Shown here: positions 37,860-47,947 of the stretch, one piece after another
How the letters are laid out: every line of letters starts with the position of its first letter
How positions within the stretch are numbered: position 1 is the first letter of the stretch
Translations under genes and position numbers: made by a program
Assembly (NCBI GenBank): GCA_025594325.1
Contig: JANHCV010000008.1
Span: 682,001 to 746,000, forward strand
Length of the DNA stretch: 64,000 nucleotides
Source of the DNA: Blastocladiella emersonii ATCC 22665
Taxonomy: Eukaryota; Blastocladiomycota; Blastocladiomycetes; Blastocladiales; Blastocladiaceae
Direction: 5' to 3'
Notes under the pieces: generated by a model
Told to the model about the DNA's origin: nothing
Seen by the model: the letters and a program-made list of their open reading frames with translations, nothing else
Databases searched by the model: none

Positions 37860-38012
37860 TCAGACTACCCGCCGGTATGTGTACTTGTGCCCACAGCATG
37901 GGTACACGACTTGGACCCACAGCAGCTCATTGTCATGGACCCAGCTGGGAGCATCATAGTGATCGCATGGCGGCTTGGGCAGGGGGACGATCTCTTTGAT
38001 ACAGCCTCGCAT
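37860..38012 (-). CDS. 50-aa protein with Cys/His pairs (zinc-ribbon-like)
   Basis: The minus-strand ATG at 38012 follows CTTTGTTGGACTACTGTAAC, a full copy of the viral start signal; this decided the start inside a longer open frame. The product has PPCDHYD near its middle and YPCCGHKY near its end, two Cys/His groups that could hold a zinc ion. The function is unknown; small zinc proteins are common in PLVs and phages. Confidence 0.5.
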   Translation of the reverse strand: MRGCIKEIVPLPKPPCDHYDAPSWVHDNELLWVQVVYPCCGHKYTYRRVV

Positions 38013-38040
38013 AGTTACAGTAGTCCAACAAAGTTTAAAT
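38013..38040 (-). promoter_or_regulatory. Start-site signal of the 50-aa gene
   Basis: CTTTGTTGGACTACTGTAAC then T before the ATG on the minus strand; an AATTTAAA word lies further upstream. Confidence 0.55.
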
Positions 38041-39040
38041 TGACAAACGCATTCAACGCACTTGGCATGACGTAGCAACGGGACACACTACGGCATTGTG
38101 GACCCGACCAGGGCCCCTACCACTTTTGAACAGCTCGCCGTAAGCCATGGACCGGGTCACGGCAGCCTGGACCGGGTTGCCCGCCCTTTGAACCGTTCGC
38201 CGTAAGCCATGGACCGGGTTCAATGGACCAAGTTGATTGAAATTCGCTCGGGGTAAGCCATGGACCGGGTGGACCGGGTTGAGGGGTCGATTGACCTTTA
38301 GGGATTTGAAAGGGGGGGAAGAGTGGCACTGGAGCGGTCCCTCCCCCCTTTTCACTACACTGTTACTTTAAAACAACCCGGTCAACCCGGTCAACCCGGT
38401 CCATGGCTTACCCCGAGCGAATTTCATGGACCGGGTTGTCTTTGAACCCGGTCCAGTGAGCTCCAACCCGGTCCAGTTCGGGGCGGCCATCGAGAGCCTT
38501 CAGGGGCTGGTCGCCGACCTGGGTCGCTGCTCGCGTTCTTGGACTGACCGCCGACCTCTCGTGGAATTATTCCGAGAGCCTTCAAGGGCCTATTGCCGCG
38601 ACCAAGTCACCGACCAAGTCGTGGGCCGGCTTGTGGAGTGACTCCGTGGTCGCCGACCTGGGTCGCTGCTTGCGTTCTTGGACTGACCGCCGACCTCTCG
38701 TGGAATTATTCCAAGAGCCTTCAAGGGCCTATTGCCGCGACCAAACAGATCGACTTGCAGCTGTGCTCAGGGACCAGACCAGGGAACTCTGTCAGTGGGT
38801 AGCCGCAGCTGCGCTGCTCTTCGTCTCGCTGCGCTCGCTGGCCGCCGCCGACCGCTCGGGGTAAGCAATGGTCAGCCCGAGCGGTTGGTCAGGGACGGGC
38901 TCAGGGATCTGCTCTCGGACTTGTCTCGCAGATCGACTCGCAGATCGACTCGCAGCCGTGTCCACGCGCCGTTCATCTGCACGTGACCCACGTGACCCCG
39001 CCCGCCGCCGCCCTTCTTTGGCCTTCGGCCTCCGCCCGCG

Positions 39041-39067
39041 TGTCGTGTTCCCTAAGGGAATCCGACA
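39041..39067 (+). repeat. Subterminal imperfect palindrome, right
   Basis: TGTCGTGTTCCC, TAAGGGAATCCGACA: mirror of 23599-23625. Confidence 0.7.
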
Positions 39068-39193
39068 TTTGAATCCGACATATTACTAACCACCCGGGGT
39101 AAGCAACGGGGTCTCACGTGGTTACCCCGAGTGACTGCTGCCAACCGCTCGGGGTAAGCAATTGGTCAGCCCGAGTGGCAGTGGGTCAGCCCA

Positions 39194-39219
39194 TGTCGTA
39201 TCCCTTAAGGGATACGACA
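39194..39219 (+). repeat. Perfect 26-bp palindrome at right tip
   Basis: Same 26 bp as at 23447-23472; being a palindrome it reads alike on both strands. Confidence 0.93.
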
Positions 39220-39224
39220 TCAAG
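39220..39224 (+). other. Target-site duplication, right (TCAAG)
   Basis: It directly follows the right tip and copies 23442-23446. Confidence 0.9.
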
Positions 39225-39234
39225 CAATGTGTAG

Positions 39235-39636
39235 CATGTGATTTGCCCAGCAGGCTCGTCCACGAAAAAGATGGTCATTACTGCTGCGATGGGCAAGTGG
39301 ATGGTCCACGATCTTGCGTGGCTCACCGATTCGCTTGCTGCCGGCCAGTTCCTTCCCGAGCGCAACTATGGCTGCGTTCGCTGGGAGCATCCGCCGCTCC
39401 GCGGCCGTCAAGTTTACATGACGCCCGCATTTCTTGCCGAGTGCGCCAAGATTCCAGTCCGTGCGGGACGCCCTGCCGAGCTCACACAGCTTATTGAAAT
39501 GGTTGGGGGTTCCGTCACAGCCGCGCGGACCGGGTCTGTTGACGAGATCGTTTTGCGGGCACTGGGCGAGAAACCAGGCCAAGGCTACATCGCCGAAACG
39601 GCCCTGGCGACGCGAGGGCTGACGCCAGACCCCTGA
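39235..39636 (+). CDS. Host BRCT gene, 3' exon beyond the provirus
   Basis: After the TGTAG acceptor ending at 39234 the frame reads HVICPAGSSTKKMVITAAMG and WMVHDLAWLTDSLAAGQFLP, the second half of a BRCT domain with its hallmark Trp in helix 3. It continues the domain begun at 23190-23385 in phase 0. The following YMTPAFLAECAK.. TQLIEMVGGSVT looks like the start of a second BRCT repeat. The frame ends with TGA at 39636, at a plausible length. It has no ATG of its own, so expression depends on splicing across the element. Confidence 0.75.
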   Translation, partial: HVICPAGSSTKKMVITAAMGKWMVHDLAWLTDSLAAGQFLPERNYGCVRWEHPPLRGRQVYMTPAFLAECAKIPVRAGRPAELTQLIEMVGGSVTAARTGSVDEIVLRALGEKPGQGYIAETALATRGLTPDP

Positions 39637-40064
39637 CGCCAGGTCGGCGGCGGTCCCAGCCAAACTCACGTCGGGGCTGGCGTCAGCCTCGACCGGACCT
39701 GACGCCAGGTCTGACGCGTGGGGGTCCGGTTCGCAACGCGAGAGTCCCGGCTCTCCGCCACGTATACCCCGACCACGAACCATGAATCTTACTCTTCTCC
39801 AACTTGATGCAACTTGGTTATGAGCTACTATGAGGGACTTTGACGCGGCGAAGAGAGGTTTTGCGCTCCAACTCGTCGTCGGACCTCGAGGAAGGGTCGT
39901 TCGCGGGCGCAAAACACGCCAAGTCACCGCCGCGGTAGTTGAGAGAACGAGGGCATGTATTTAGACCAGCGGCGCACGCCACGCGCCGCAGCTCGTTCTC
40001 GTTGCTAGTTCTGCAAGGGACGGCGCTCGCTGCGCGCCGCCGCCGCGGGCCCCGATCGGGTCCC
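39637..40064. other. Intergenic
   Basis: No gene is seen. GACGCCAGGTCGGCGGC and related words around 39620-39720 are short repeats. CAACTTGATGCAAC at 39800-39813 is the same word found in the two BTB starts, without a following gene. Confidence 0.4.
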
Positions 40065-40800
40065 CTACACCACCACCTCGAGCAGGTCGCGCTCCCACAG
40101 GTGCGCCATGAGCGCGACCGACCCCGCGCAGTCGAACGGGTTGAGCAGCCACTCCCGGTAATCGCTGTCGAGCTTGAAGTTGGCTGCGCCTGCGGTCGTC
40201 GGCGCCGCGGGCCGATCGTAGTTAGGCACGACGTGAACGAACGTCTGGAAGGCCGCCACGCCCACGGCGTGGTACCGACCGAGGCCCATACCCGGCTCTG
40301 CTGGATGCAGGGCGAGCGCCTGTACGGGAATGTCCTTGTACGTCATGTTGCCGCCCGGCGCGTCGTTCTGGACGCGGAACTGCTCGACGATGGCCACGTC
40401 GTGCTCGGTGCCGTTGTGCGTGAAGTGCAGCGCGGCGGCCATCTTCCCGACGCGGTACTTCTTGTCCGACGTGAGGTACTACCGTACGCGAGAAAGCAGA
40501 TGTTAGCGACCAAATGATTCGGGCGTGAGCATACGAGCTGCGCCGAGAGTCCAGCGTCCTCTGCCAAGTAACCATGGAGGATCTGGGCGAGGACCGGATC
40601 CGTGTCGAGAGCCGGTCCACGCTCGAGCTCGCGGTCGTGCCGAACGAGAAGTGTACCTCGCGCCCGGGACCAAACTTGATGCGGTCAAACGTCGTCGCCT
40701 GGAGCGTGGTCAGGCGCACGTCGGTCAGGTTGTTGAAGATCTCGTCCATGCCCTCGTATTCCTGTGATGCGATGGTTACGACGCGCATCATGAGCTGCAT
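40065..40800 (-). CDS. Unrecognised two-exon protein
   Basis: Exon 1 (40800-40573) begins MQLMMRVVTIASQEYEG, is G/C-ending in codon third positions and ends RSSPRSSM. Exon 2 (40478-40065) reads YLTSDKKYRVGKMAAALHF... to LLEVVV. Both join in phase 0 across a 94-nt intron with a GTTACT donor and a CGGTAG acceptor. Exon 2 contains an aromatic-rich globular segment (RYHAVGVAAFQTFVHVVPNY). The 5' end may lie further upstream, because an AG precedes CTCATGATG. I do not recognise the family. The total is about 213 residues as drawn. Confidence 0.5.
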
Positions 40801-41437
40801 CTACCTCGGGTTTGGGTGCGCGTTCGACCAGCTGCTCAGATGGAACCGTGAGCGAGCGGGCCATGATGGGCTCGAGCTAGAAAAAGTCGCCGAACGCGAG
40901 GACGTGCATGACGAGCATGAGGAGCTGCTTGACGTCCGCATCGCCGCGCTTGATGGAGATTCCATGCTGGTCGACGGCGAGCCTCAGCAGCAGCAGCAGC
41001 AGCAGAAGAAGCGCGCGTCCAAGCGCAAGGAGCGGCCAGCGGTCAGCAAAACTCGAACTGACGCCAACATTGGTCGCGATCAGTGGCTCGCCTTCGACTC
41101 GGTCTTCTTCCTCGTGCAGCAGATGCGGCAGTCGGGCGACGCGAGCTTCCTCAACGTGCTCCAGGACCTGCGCAACTGCATCGTCTCGCAGCGCGTGATC
41201 GAGTACCTCGGCTCGCGGCGAGCAGACGTCGTACTGGGCCAGCACCCAGGCCAGCTCGACGACTGGAGCGACCAGGTCCTCATCACGGCGCAGAACTCCG
41301 GGTACGCGGCGCGTGAAACACGATGGCCGCCGCGAAACACGCGCGTCGCCTCGGTCTCCAACCCGACGAAATCTTTGACCTCGAGTGCGGCTAGTCGCCT
41401 ACTGCTGAGACAGAGTGTGCAACGCACACACCTATAG
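40772..41437 (+). CDS. Unrecognised protein with poly-Gln and helical region
   Basis: The frame shows strong G/C third-position bias. It contains an acidic start (AEREDVHDEHEELLDVRIAAL), a run of seven Gln (40979-41005), a Lys/Arg-rich nuclear-signal-like KKRASKRKERP, and a helical block (QWLAFDSVFFLVQQMRQ.. LQDLRNCIVSQRVIEYLG). The start at 40772 overlaps the minus-strand gene by 29 nt and is uncertain. A GTACGC at about 41301 could be a splice donor, in which case the last 40 codons are intron. No function can be named. Confidence 0.45.
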   Translation: MVTTRIMSCIYLGFGCAFDQLLRWNRERAGHDGLELEKVAEREDVHDEHEELLDVRIAALDGDSMLVDGEPQQQQQQQKKRASKRKERPAVSKTRTDANIGRDQWLAFDSVFFLVQQMRQSGDASFLNVLQDLRNCIVSQRVIEYLGSRRADVVLGQHPGQLDDWSDQVLITAQNSGYAARETRWPPRNTRVASVSNPTKSLTSSAASRLLLRQSVQRTHL

Positions 41438-42693
41438 TACTTCCTTAGGTGCCAGCCTAGTTGCATAGAGTGGACGGGTAGACTCTTTCAGAGGATTTCG
41501 AGAAAATTGAGGAAAACAGAACTCGATCCGAGCGCGAACACGACGCGTCGTGACAGGCGTGGCCAGACACCCCGGCCGAGCGCGAATTCAGCTCGATAAA
41601 AACTCAGTCTACTGCTGAGAACAAGGTACAAAACATCCCATTGACGGGGCGAACCGGGTTACGGACTCGGAGTCGAAAGAAACGAGGCGCAAGCGAGCTC
41701 ACCTGCGACCAGCTGCTTGCGTGCGCGAGCAACGAGCGAGGGCGGTCAGAGTCCCCAATTCACGCAGCGCATGCAACGAGGCAATAATAAGCTTGGGCAC
41801 GGCTCTCTGCTCCGTACGCTTCCCACCATGCCCTGGCTGCTGACCGACCCACTGCCCGCGGATTCACGCCGAATCGGCCGCGTACGGCGGCGTGAACATC
41901 ATCGTCGGACATGAACGGGATCAACATGAGTGCGTACGCGCAGTTCATCGGTGTCGGTGTCGGATCGCGGCCGCGGGCCAAGACAGGCTCTCGGACTTCG
42001 CAACCCGACAGCACGCGCGTTGAGCATCGCGTTCATTTTTTTTTTTTGAGCGAACGCGCCGTCATCAGGCGGATCACCTGGCCATGTAGTGATCTGCGTT
42101 TGCGAGGTGTAGCTCACGAGATTGCGAGCCGCAGCGGCGGCGGCGGTGGCGCCGGTGGTCGAGACGAGGGAGCAGGCAAAGCCGAAGCCGCCCAAGGGCA
42201 CGGCGAAGCAGGAGCTGCCGCGTACAGGGCGACTGTGAGCCGCGCACGAAGCACGGAGCGGACCAAGGTTACCCGAAGACTCAACAGCGCGTGGAGCGCG
42301 GACGCGACCCGCTCCTCGACGCGTCACCGCCTCCGCCAGCTTGTCGACCAGTAAGAGAGTCGCAATTGCCAAGCGCGGAGGGCGTCCGCGTCGCTTTCAT
42401 GTCAAGTTGCAGCAAGTAATTACGGCCGATTCGTTCATTAGCAGGCATACGATATGCGTTTGGGTTGCGGGAGCGAGCGCGGCCGGATCGCGCGAGGTGA
42501 GCTGCACGCGTCCTCACAACGTCACGTGGCGCGCACGCGACTGTCTCACGATGACTCGCAGTTCTCGGCCCGACGCAGCAAAGAAAGAACGCAATCAAAG
42601 CAACATATAGCTAGACTAGGAAGAACAACAAAACACACAAAAGAACACACCCAAACACGGTTCGCGAGAACATCTCCGCCGCGCGAATCATCT
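41438..42693. other. Intergenic
   Basis: No gene is seen on either strand; open frames are Arg/Ala-rich with no domains. It holds a T-run at 42037-42050 and GTTGCATAGAGT at 41460-41471, the word found at starts of several family genes. Confidence 0.4.
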
Positions 42694-45686
42694 TCAGTTC
42701 GCGCGAGCGACACCACCAGCGCGCGACGCGGCCGTCGGACTGGGCGGCGCGCTGCTCGGCGGCGTGTACGGCATCGAGTACGAGAGCGCCGTGGGCATGT
42801 TGGAGAACTCCTCGACGTCGTTGTCGTCGCCCGCGGTCTGCTCCTCCTCGCCGACGGCGCGTGGCCCGCCCCAGGTCCGTTCCTGCAGCGTCCACAGCGC
42901 GTACCCGTAATAGATCATCTCGAGAATCTGGTTGGCGAAGATGTACGCGAAGAAGAAGATGAGCGACTTGAGGCGGCGCTGCCAGAGCGCCCAGAGCGTG
43001 AGCATGACCCAGATCAGCAGCGGAATGCCAGCGAGGAGGAGGATGTCAAAGGGTTTGAGCTGTTCGGGCGTCTCGATGATGATGAGGGTGGTCTCGACCA
43101 TGATAAGTAGAAGCATGCTTCCTCCGAGACGCATGATGGAGATGATGCGCAGCAGGACGAGCGCCGGGTACTTGACGAAGAACGCGGGCGTCGTGACCAT
43201 GTACAGCTCGTTGGTGAGCGACCCGAGGAGCCAGCGCCGGCGCTGCCGCAGCAGGTCGTAGAAGAGGTTGGGCGCCTCCGTCTTGGACACGGCGTCAGGC
43301 ACGAAGCCGATCTGGAACGGACCGAGGTACTCCATGGCGAGGTGGGTCAGGAACCGGTCCTCGCCGAGCTTGCGGCGGCAGAACTCAAAGGTCGAGTCGA
43401 CATCGGGCTGGTGGAAGTAGATCTTGGCCAGCTCGTGCATCGTCTCGTACTTGATCATGGTCAGCGCGCCGGGCAGGCAGGTGACACTGCCGAACGACGC
43501 CTCGACGTAGCGCATCGAGACCTGCATGAAGATGTACTCGGCCTGAATGATGACGAGCGAGTGATGGGGTGTGTGAGTGAGTGGCGAAGGGTGGAGGTGA
43601 TCGGGGTGGAGTAGTGCTGGTCGCGGCGCGCCACACGGTGAGGTGACTCACCGCTCTCGCGACGCTGCGGGGGCGAGCTGCGACACGCGAGCACCAAGCA
43701 CCGAGCACCGAATCCCAATGGACAGTAGAGAGTTCGTGCACTGGGTCGTGGGAATGAGTAGCGCGGAGGGTATGATGGGTCGAGCGCGGGCGGCGGTGGG
43801 CGAGCGGGCGAGGTGCCATGGCGTGGCCGCGCGAGAGAGTGTTGGGGGTGGGAGCACGAGGCGGCAAGGAGCGCAGCGTGTGAAGGGCGGGGATGAACCG
43901 CAAGGAGACGGAGGGAGATGTGTGTGGAGTGCACGAGGGTGCAGCTCGGCGGGCATCGCGAGTCGGCTGGTGCGCGGGATCGGCGAGCGGAGTCGAGCGA
44001 GCGCACTGGCGAGTAGGTAGCCGAGGCGATGACGAACGAGCGAGCAACGTACATCCTGCATCCGCTGGAGGAACGAGTTGGCGTGACCGTTGCGCGAGAC
44101 GATGAAGCCTGTACCGCGGGCGAGGGGTTAGTCCGTGCGCAAGCACGACCCGCATCGCGAAGCCGACGTACCGGTCGCGCACGCGCGCTTCTTGTGCACC
44201 TCGAAGTGGTCGACAAACTTGCGGACGGTCGAGGGCACGAGGGTCGTGTCCGAGTCGACGAACAGGAGCAGGGCGTCGCGCGGGTAGATGCCGGCGTTGA
44301 CGCGCTCCTCGACGAGCGCAAACATCTTGGCCTGGGTGTGCAGCTTGCCGCCGTGCTCGTAGCGGGCGACCGTGTACTTGATGTTGCGGTAGTCGATCTC
44401 GATGGCGCGCGGGTTGGCGTCGCGCTCCTCGTCGTCCGAGCCGCTGCTGCCGCCGCTGCCCGAGCGCGCCGACGTGGACGCGCCGAACCCGGACCCGGAC
44501 CCAGCGCGCACGTCGAGCGACGAGCGCGAAAAGTGCGCGATCTTGAGCAGCCCGTTGTACTTGTTCTTGCCCACGGCCGACGGCAGGTCGTCGTACAGCG
44601 GCAGCGCGCCGGTGGTCGTGTCCATCTCGGCGAGGTCGAACTCGGCGTCCTCGTCCATGGTGCTGGCGCGCGAGCGCGCGCGGAAGTTGGCGAGCAGGCC
44701 CGAGTTCGCGGCGGCGGCGGCAGGCGCCTCGTCGTAGCCCTGGACCATGCCGCCGTTGAGGATGCGCTCGATGGTGAACATGGTGGTCAGCGTCTTCTCG
44801 CTGTCGTCGTCGAAGCCGACAAGCACGTGGATCTTCTCGGGCGGGTAGTCGGACTCGGTGATGGCGTTGATGGTCGAGAGCAGGTTCGACAGGGGCTCCT
44901 GGTACGTGGGCACGAGGATGATCACCTCCTTGTCCCAGTCGTAGGCCTGCTTGCCGGGCTCGGCAGCCGCAGCAGCGCCGCCGTAGCCGGCCTCGGTGAT
45001 GGCGGCCGGGTGGGCGACGGCGGCATTCGAGCCGCGCAGGGCATCGGCCTGCTTCTTGCGCTGGGTCAGCTTGCGGTGCAGCAGGCGGTCGCGGGTGAAG
45101 ACGAAGGCGGTGCTGATGACCGAGAGGACGACGGGCGTGGCATAGATGACAAAGAAGATGATGAAGAGCGACTACGGGACGAGAGCGGGGTGCGTGCGTG
45201 AGCGAATGTCCTTCGTTCGAGTCGAGCCGCGAGAGAGCCGTTCGAGCGTACCTTGAGGCTGTCGGGCGAGAGCGGCTTCCAGTCAGTGCGCATCCACTCA
45301 GGCGCGACCTCCTTGGCCGAGATGAGCAGGAGGAACGAGAGCAGGAAGAAGACGATGAAGGCCGTGTAGACGATGGCGACGACGATGCACAGGAAGACGC
45401 GGGCGGGGCCCTCGCCCTGGTTGAAGGTCTGGACCGAGCCGACCTGGCCCTCCTTGAGGGCGACCTGGGCAATGCCGTAGAAGGACCACTGGACGAGAAG
45501 ACGGCGGGCGGAGGTCAGCGAGCGGCCGAGCAGCGAGCGGTCCGTGAGCAGCGCACGTACGAGGTGCATGCCGACGTGCAGCATCACGAAGGCCGTCGTG
45601 GTGACGGCGACACCCACGATCATGACCTGCAGCAGGTCATCGGTCCACGACCACGTCGTGAGGTTGCGGTCCTTGTAGTTGACCAT
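42694..45686 (-). CDS. Chitin-synthase-like family 2 glycosyltransferase, four exons
   Basis: Exons as I read them (minus strand): 45686-45252, 45171-44172, 44108-44053 and 43542-42694, giving 779 aa. Introns start GTACG and end AG (80, 63 and 510 nt). Motifs: several N-terminal membrane spans, VIILVPTYQEP (sugar-nucleotide entry), a DSDTTL acidic motif, FGSVTCLPGALTM, EDRFLTHLAME and QRRRWLLGS, followed by four or so membrane helices. EDR and QRRRW are the catalytic hallmarks of processive GT2 enzymes of the chitin synthase group. It would make a cell-wall or capsule polymer at the plasma membrane. A Ser/Gly-rich insertion (about 44440-44530) sits in the catalytic domain. The polymer made is not certain. 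Confidence 0.85.
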
Positions 45687-47167
45687 GGCGGAGCGGTGGT
45701 GATGGCGGGTTCGGGGGCGAGTCGCAGCGGCGGCAGGTGCAGTCGTGCGCGAGCGAGCGAGCGGTCGGGCCGAGGAGGGCGGCGGTGGGCGACGGTGGTC
45801 GAAGGAGAATTCGGCGACCGGGCGAGCAAGCGAGCGAGCGAGCGAGCGACTAGCGAGGCAGGCGAGGAAGGGGGAGAGAGCGGAAGCGGATCAGGGCCGG
45901 GCGGGCGAGTGCGTGGGGGCTGCCGCGGGCCCAGGTTTGGTTTGCACCGGTTCGAGGGGAAAGTCTAAGTGCGCATTCCTTCGGGCCGCGAAGCACGAAA
46001 AATGAGACGTCAGATTGGGGCTTGCCGCCAGCGACGAGCCGGCGGGATCCGGCCCCGTCAGCAGCCGCGCGCGATAAGGCGACGTCGCCCTCGCCCTCGC
46101 CCGCGGTGGTCGCCAACAGCCTCAAGTCGTGCGGTGGTCAACACAGCGCGCACGTACAGCATGACGGTGTACAGCGGCCGCGGCGTCTAGCGGGCACCGA
46201 CGGCGACCACCACACGAGCCGCTCCCGTCGCGTCCGCACGGCGGCGGCGCACTCGCAGCGGGCGACCGTGCGCGGTGGAACGCCGCAGCACCAAGCAGCG
46301 AAAGCGGCGGCGAAAGCGGACGGCGGCATGGGGCGAAAGCCCTGAAACGGCGCGTGGGCCCGGTGCGGTGGAATTCCCGTCCCTGGCAGCGCGTCACGGG
46401 GGCAGCCACGTCCGGTTGCATCACCGCCGCGCGAGCCGTTTCAGCCTTGGCCGCGTTTTAGGCAATCGAGAGCGCGTCCGTGCCGCTGCGCCACCCCGAC
46501 ACGCGTTCGCTCCCCGATCGGTGCCGCTTGCCTTCAGGCCGGCGCGCGCCGTCGAGTGACCGTCCGCGTGGGCCCTTGCCCGATCGAGCACACGGCCCGT
46601 GGCGCCACCGCACTCACCGCAACGAGAAGACCATCGCGTGCAGTGGCGCAGCTGGTCATGGCCGAGCAGCGCCGTCTGGAGCGTGCCCACGGCCCACGTT
46701 GGCCAGGTCTGCTCACGGGCGGCGCTCGACGGAGTCGCTCACGCGTCCGATGCGATGGGCAGCCGGCTCGACGCCCTTTCCGCGCAAGCGTGCGAGCCCA
46801 AATGGAAAACTCTATCAGTCTGCCCTGTCCATCGACGCGACGTGGCGGCACATCGGTACTCGCTAGCGTCGCTGTTGCTCCGATGTGCAATCGAGTGAAG
46901 CGACAGTGATGATGTGCGAGTCTACCCACTGTCTCGGCCGCGACGTACGCTCGCGTGCGCGCGCAAGGCGGTCCTTGGTGCGGTCCAGTGTCGACCAGCC
47001 GCCGCCATCGGTGAGTGTCGCGTCGGACCGGGCAGGCGCGAGACACGCGAGAGACATTTGCGCGTGTGTGCCACCTGATGTGATCGAACCGCTTTCCGAA
47101 AGTTGAAGTCGCGCGCGCGTTTCGCGCCACCGCCTGCTCTCCGTAACCTCACCTCACGCGCAAGCAA
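45687..47167. other. Intergenic
   Basis: No supportable gene. It includes a (GAGC)n run near 45829-45848 and very CpG-rich DNA; frames on both strands are Arg/Ala/Pro-rich and lack domains. Part will be the promoter of the glycosyltransferase gene. Confidence 0.4.
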
Positions 47168-47947
47168 ATGAAGGAGCCCAAGGTTGACACTTGCTGCAAA
47201 CATGCCTTCTCGACGACTACCACGCGCTCACTGTCTCGCGAACCAGGCTTGTCCGCCGTTGGTTTGGCAGCGGCAGTAGTCACGCGCGCTGAACGCGGCG
47301 TCGAATCCGCGCTCGTCAGACTCCTGAACGCTCGCATCAGCTCGATCCGCACAAATCTCTTGGATCGGCTTGCAGCCACGACTCCACAGCTCCCGACTCA
47401 ACCCGTCAATCCGGTCGGTCCGAACGCTCTCGCTCAAATGGACTCAATTCTCACCGCGCTCGACGCCGAGAACATCCCGCCCGGCCGCCTCGCCGAGGCC
47501 CTGATCCTAGCGCACCCCCGTATCCACAAACTAATGTACCGAGTGTACGCGGTTGCCTTGAACCCGACCATGTCCGACGCGGACGCGCGTGCAGCAGTGC
47601 GCGACCAGTCCACGAGGCGGAGCAAGGTGCTTCTCGCCAAGTGGCTGGCGCTTGGAAAGAACCGTGCGTCGCGGCTCGATATCCCTGACCTGTTCGCCAG
47701 GCTCACGCTGGCCATGCGCGACACGGGGTAACTGGACCACGAGCGCTTGTGACTTACGCACGTGAAGCAGCTGGTCGCCGATGGGCTCGTCAGCCGGACC
47801 GATTGCCCTGACCCCGCGCGGTACATCCACGACCCAAACTGCACCGTCAACGAGATGCTTCGCGCGATGTGGCCCCACGGCCGCGCCCATCACGACTTGA
47901 AGCCGATGGGGTTCAAGAAGCGAGGGCATGGGAGAAAGGGAAAGTAG
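47168..47947 (+). pseudogene. Mini Gag-like gene: capsid segment without SR region
   Basis: Its first frame (187 codons) starts ATGAAGGAGCCC, has the helical block LVRLLNARISSIRTNLLDRL and a short capsid-like part (LAHPRIHKLMYRVYAVALNP, TMSDADARAAV..) comparable with ALLTARSNV..LFSVYALF..AMSDNQA in the B1 proteins. It stops with TAA near 47729. The same frame contains one more stop and then reopens (QLVADGLVSRTDCPDPARYI) to 47947. Either an intron I could not place in phase removes the stops, or the gene is broken. No SR region or classical zinc group. Confidence 0.5.

Larger units (their letters stand above)
23447..39219 (+). mobile_element. Integrated polinton-like virus (PLV), 15,773 bp, complete
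   Basis: The element is bounded by TCAAG duplications and inverted tips that begin TGTCGTATCC. Its gene set is that of the PLV/Polinton class (established): TV-Pol with SF3 helicase, recombinases, A32-like ATPase, double-jelly-roll major capsid and penton-like minor capsid protein. Leftward transcription covers the polymerase-helicase; the other genes run mostly rightward, with the fibre and one tiny gene leftward. The frames of the capsid, ATPase, polymerase, fibre and tyrosine recombinase are all intact, while the rve integrase carries one nonsense codon. Near-identical terminal repeats suggest recent arrival. It lies inside an intron of a BRCT gene. Confidence 0.93.
38150..39219 (-). repeat. 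Right terminal inverted repeat (about 1.07 kb)
   Basis: Reverse complement of the left TIR without the 499-bp extra unit. Weaker similarity continues to about 38095. It contains the same GCTTACCCCGAGCG, ACCCGGTCCATGG and 95-bp repeats. Confidence 0.92.

Noticed and set aside
41911-42354. 147-codon plus-strand frame
   Set aside because: Crosses a long T-run and has no domain or coding bias.
45687-47160. Several 90-200-codon frames on both strands
   Set aside because: Contradictory strands, Arg/Ala/Pro-rich, no domain; typical of CpG-rich intergenic DNA.
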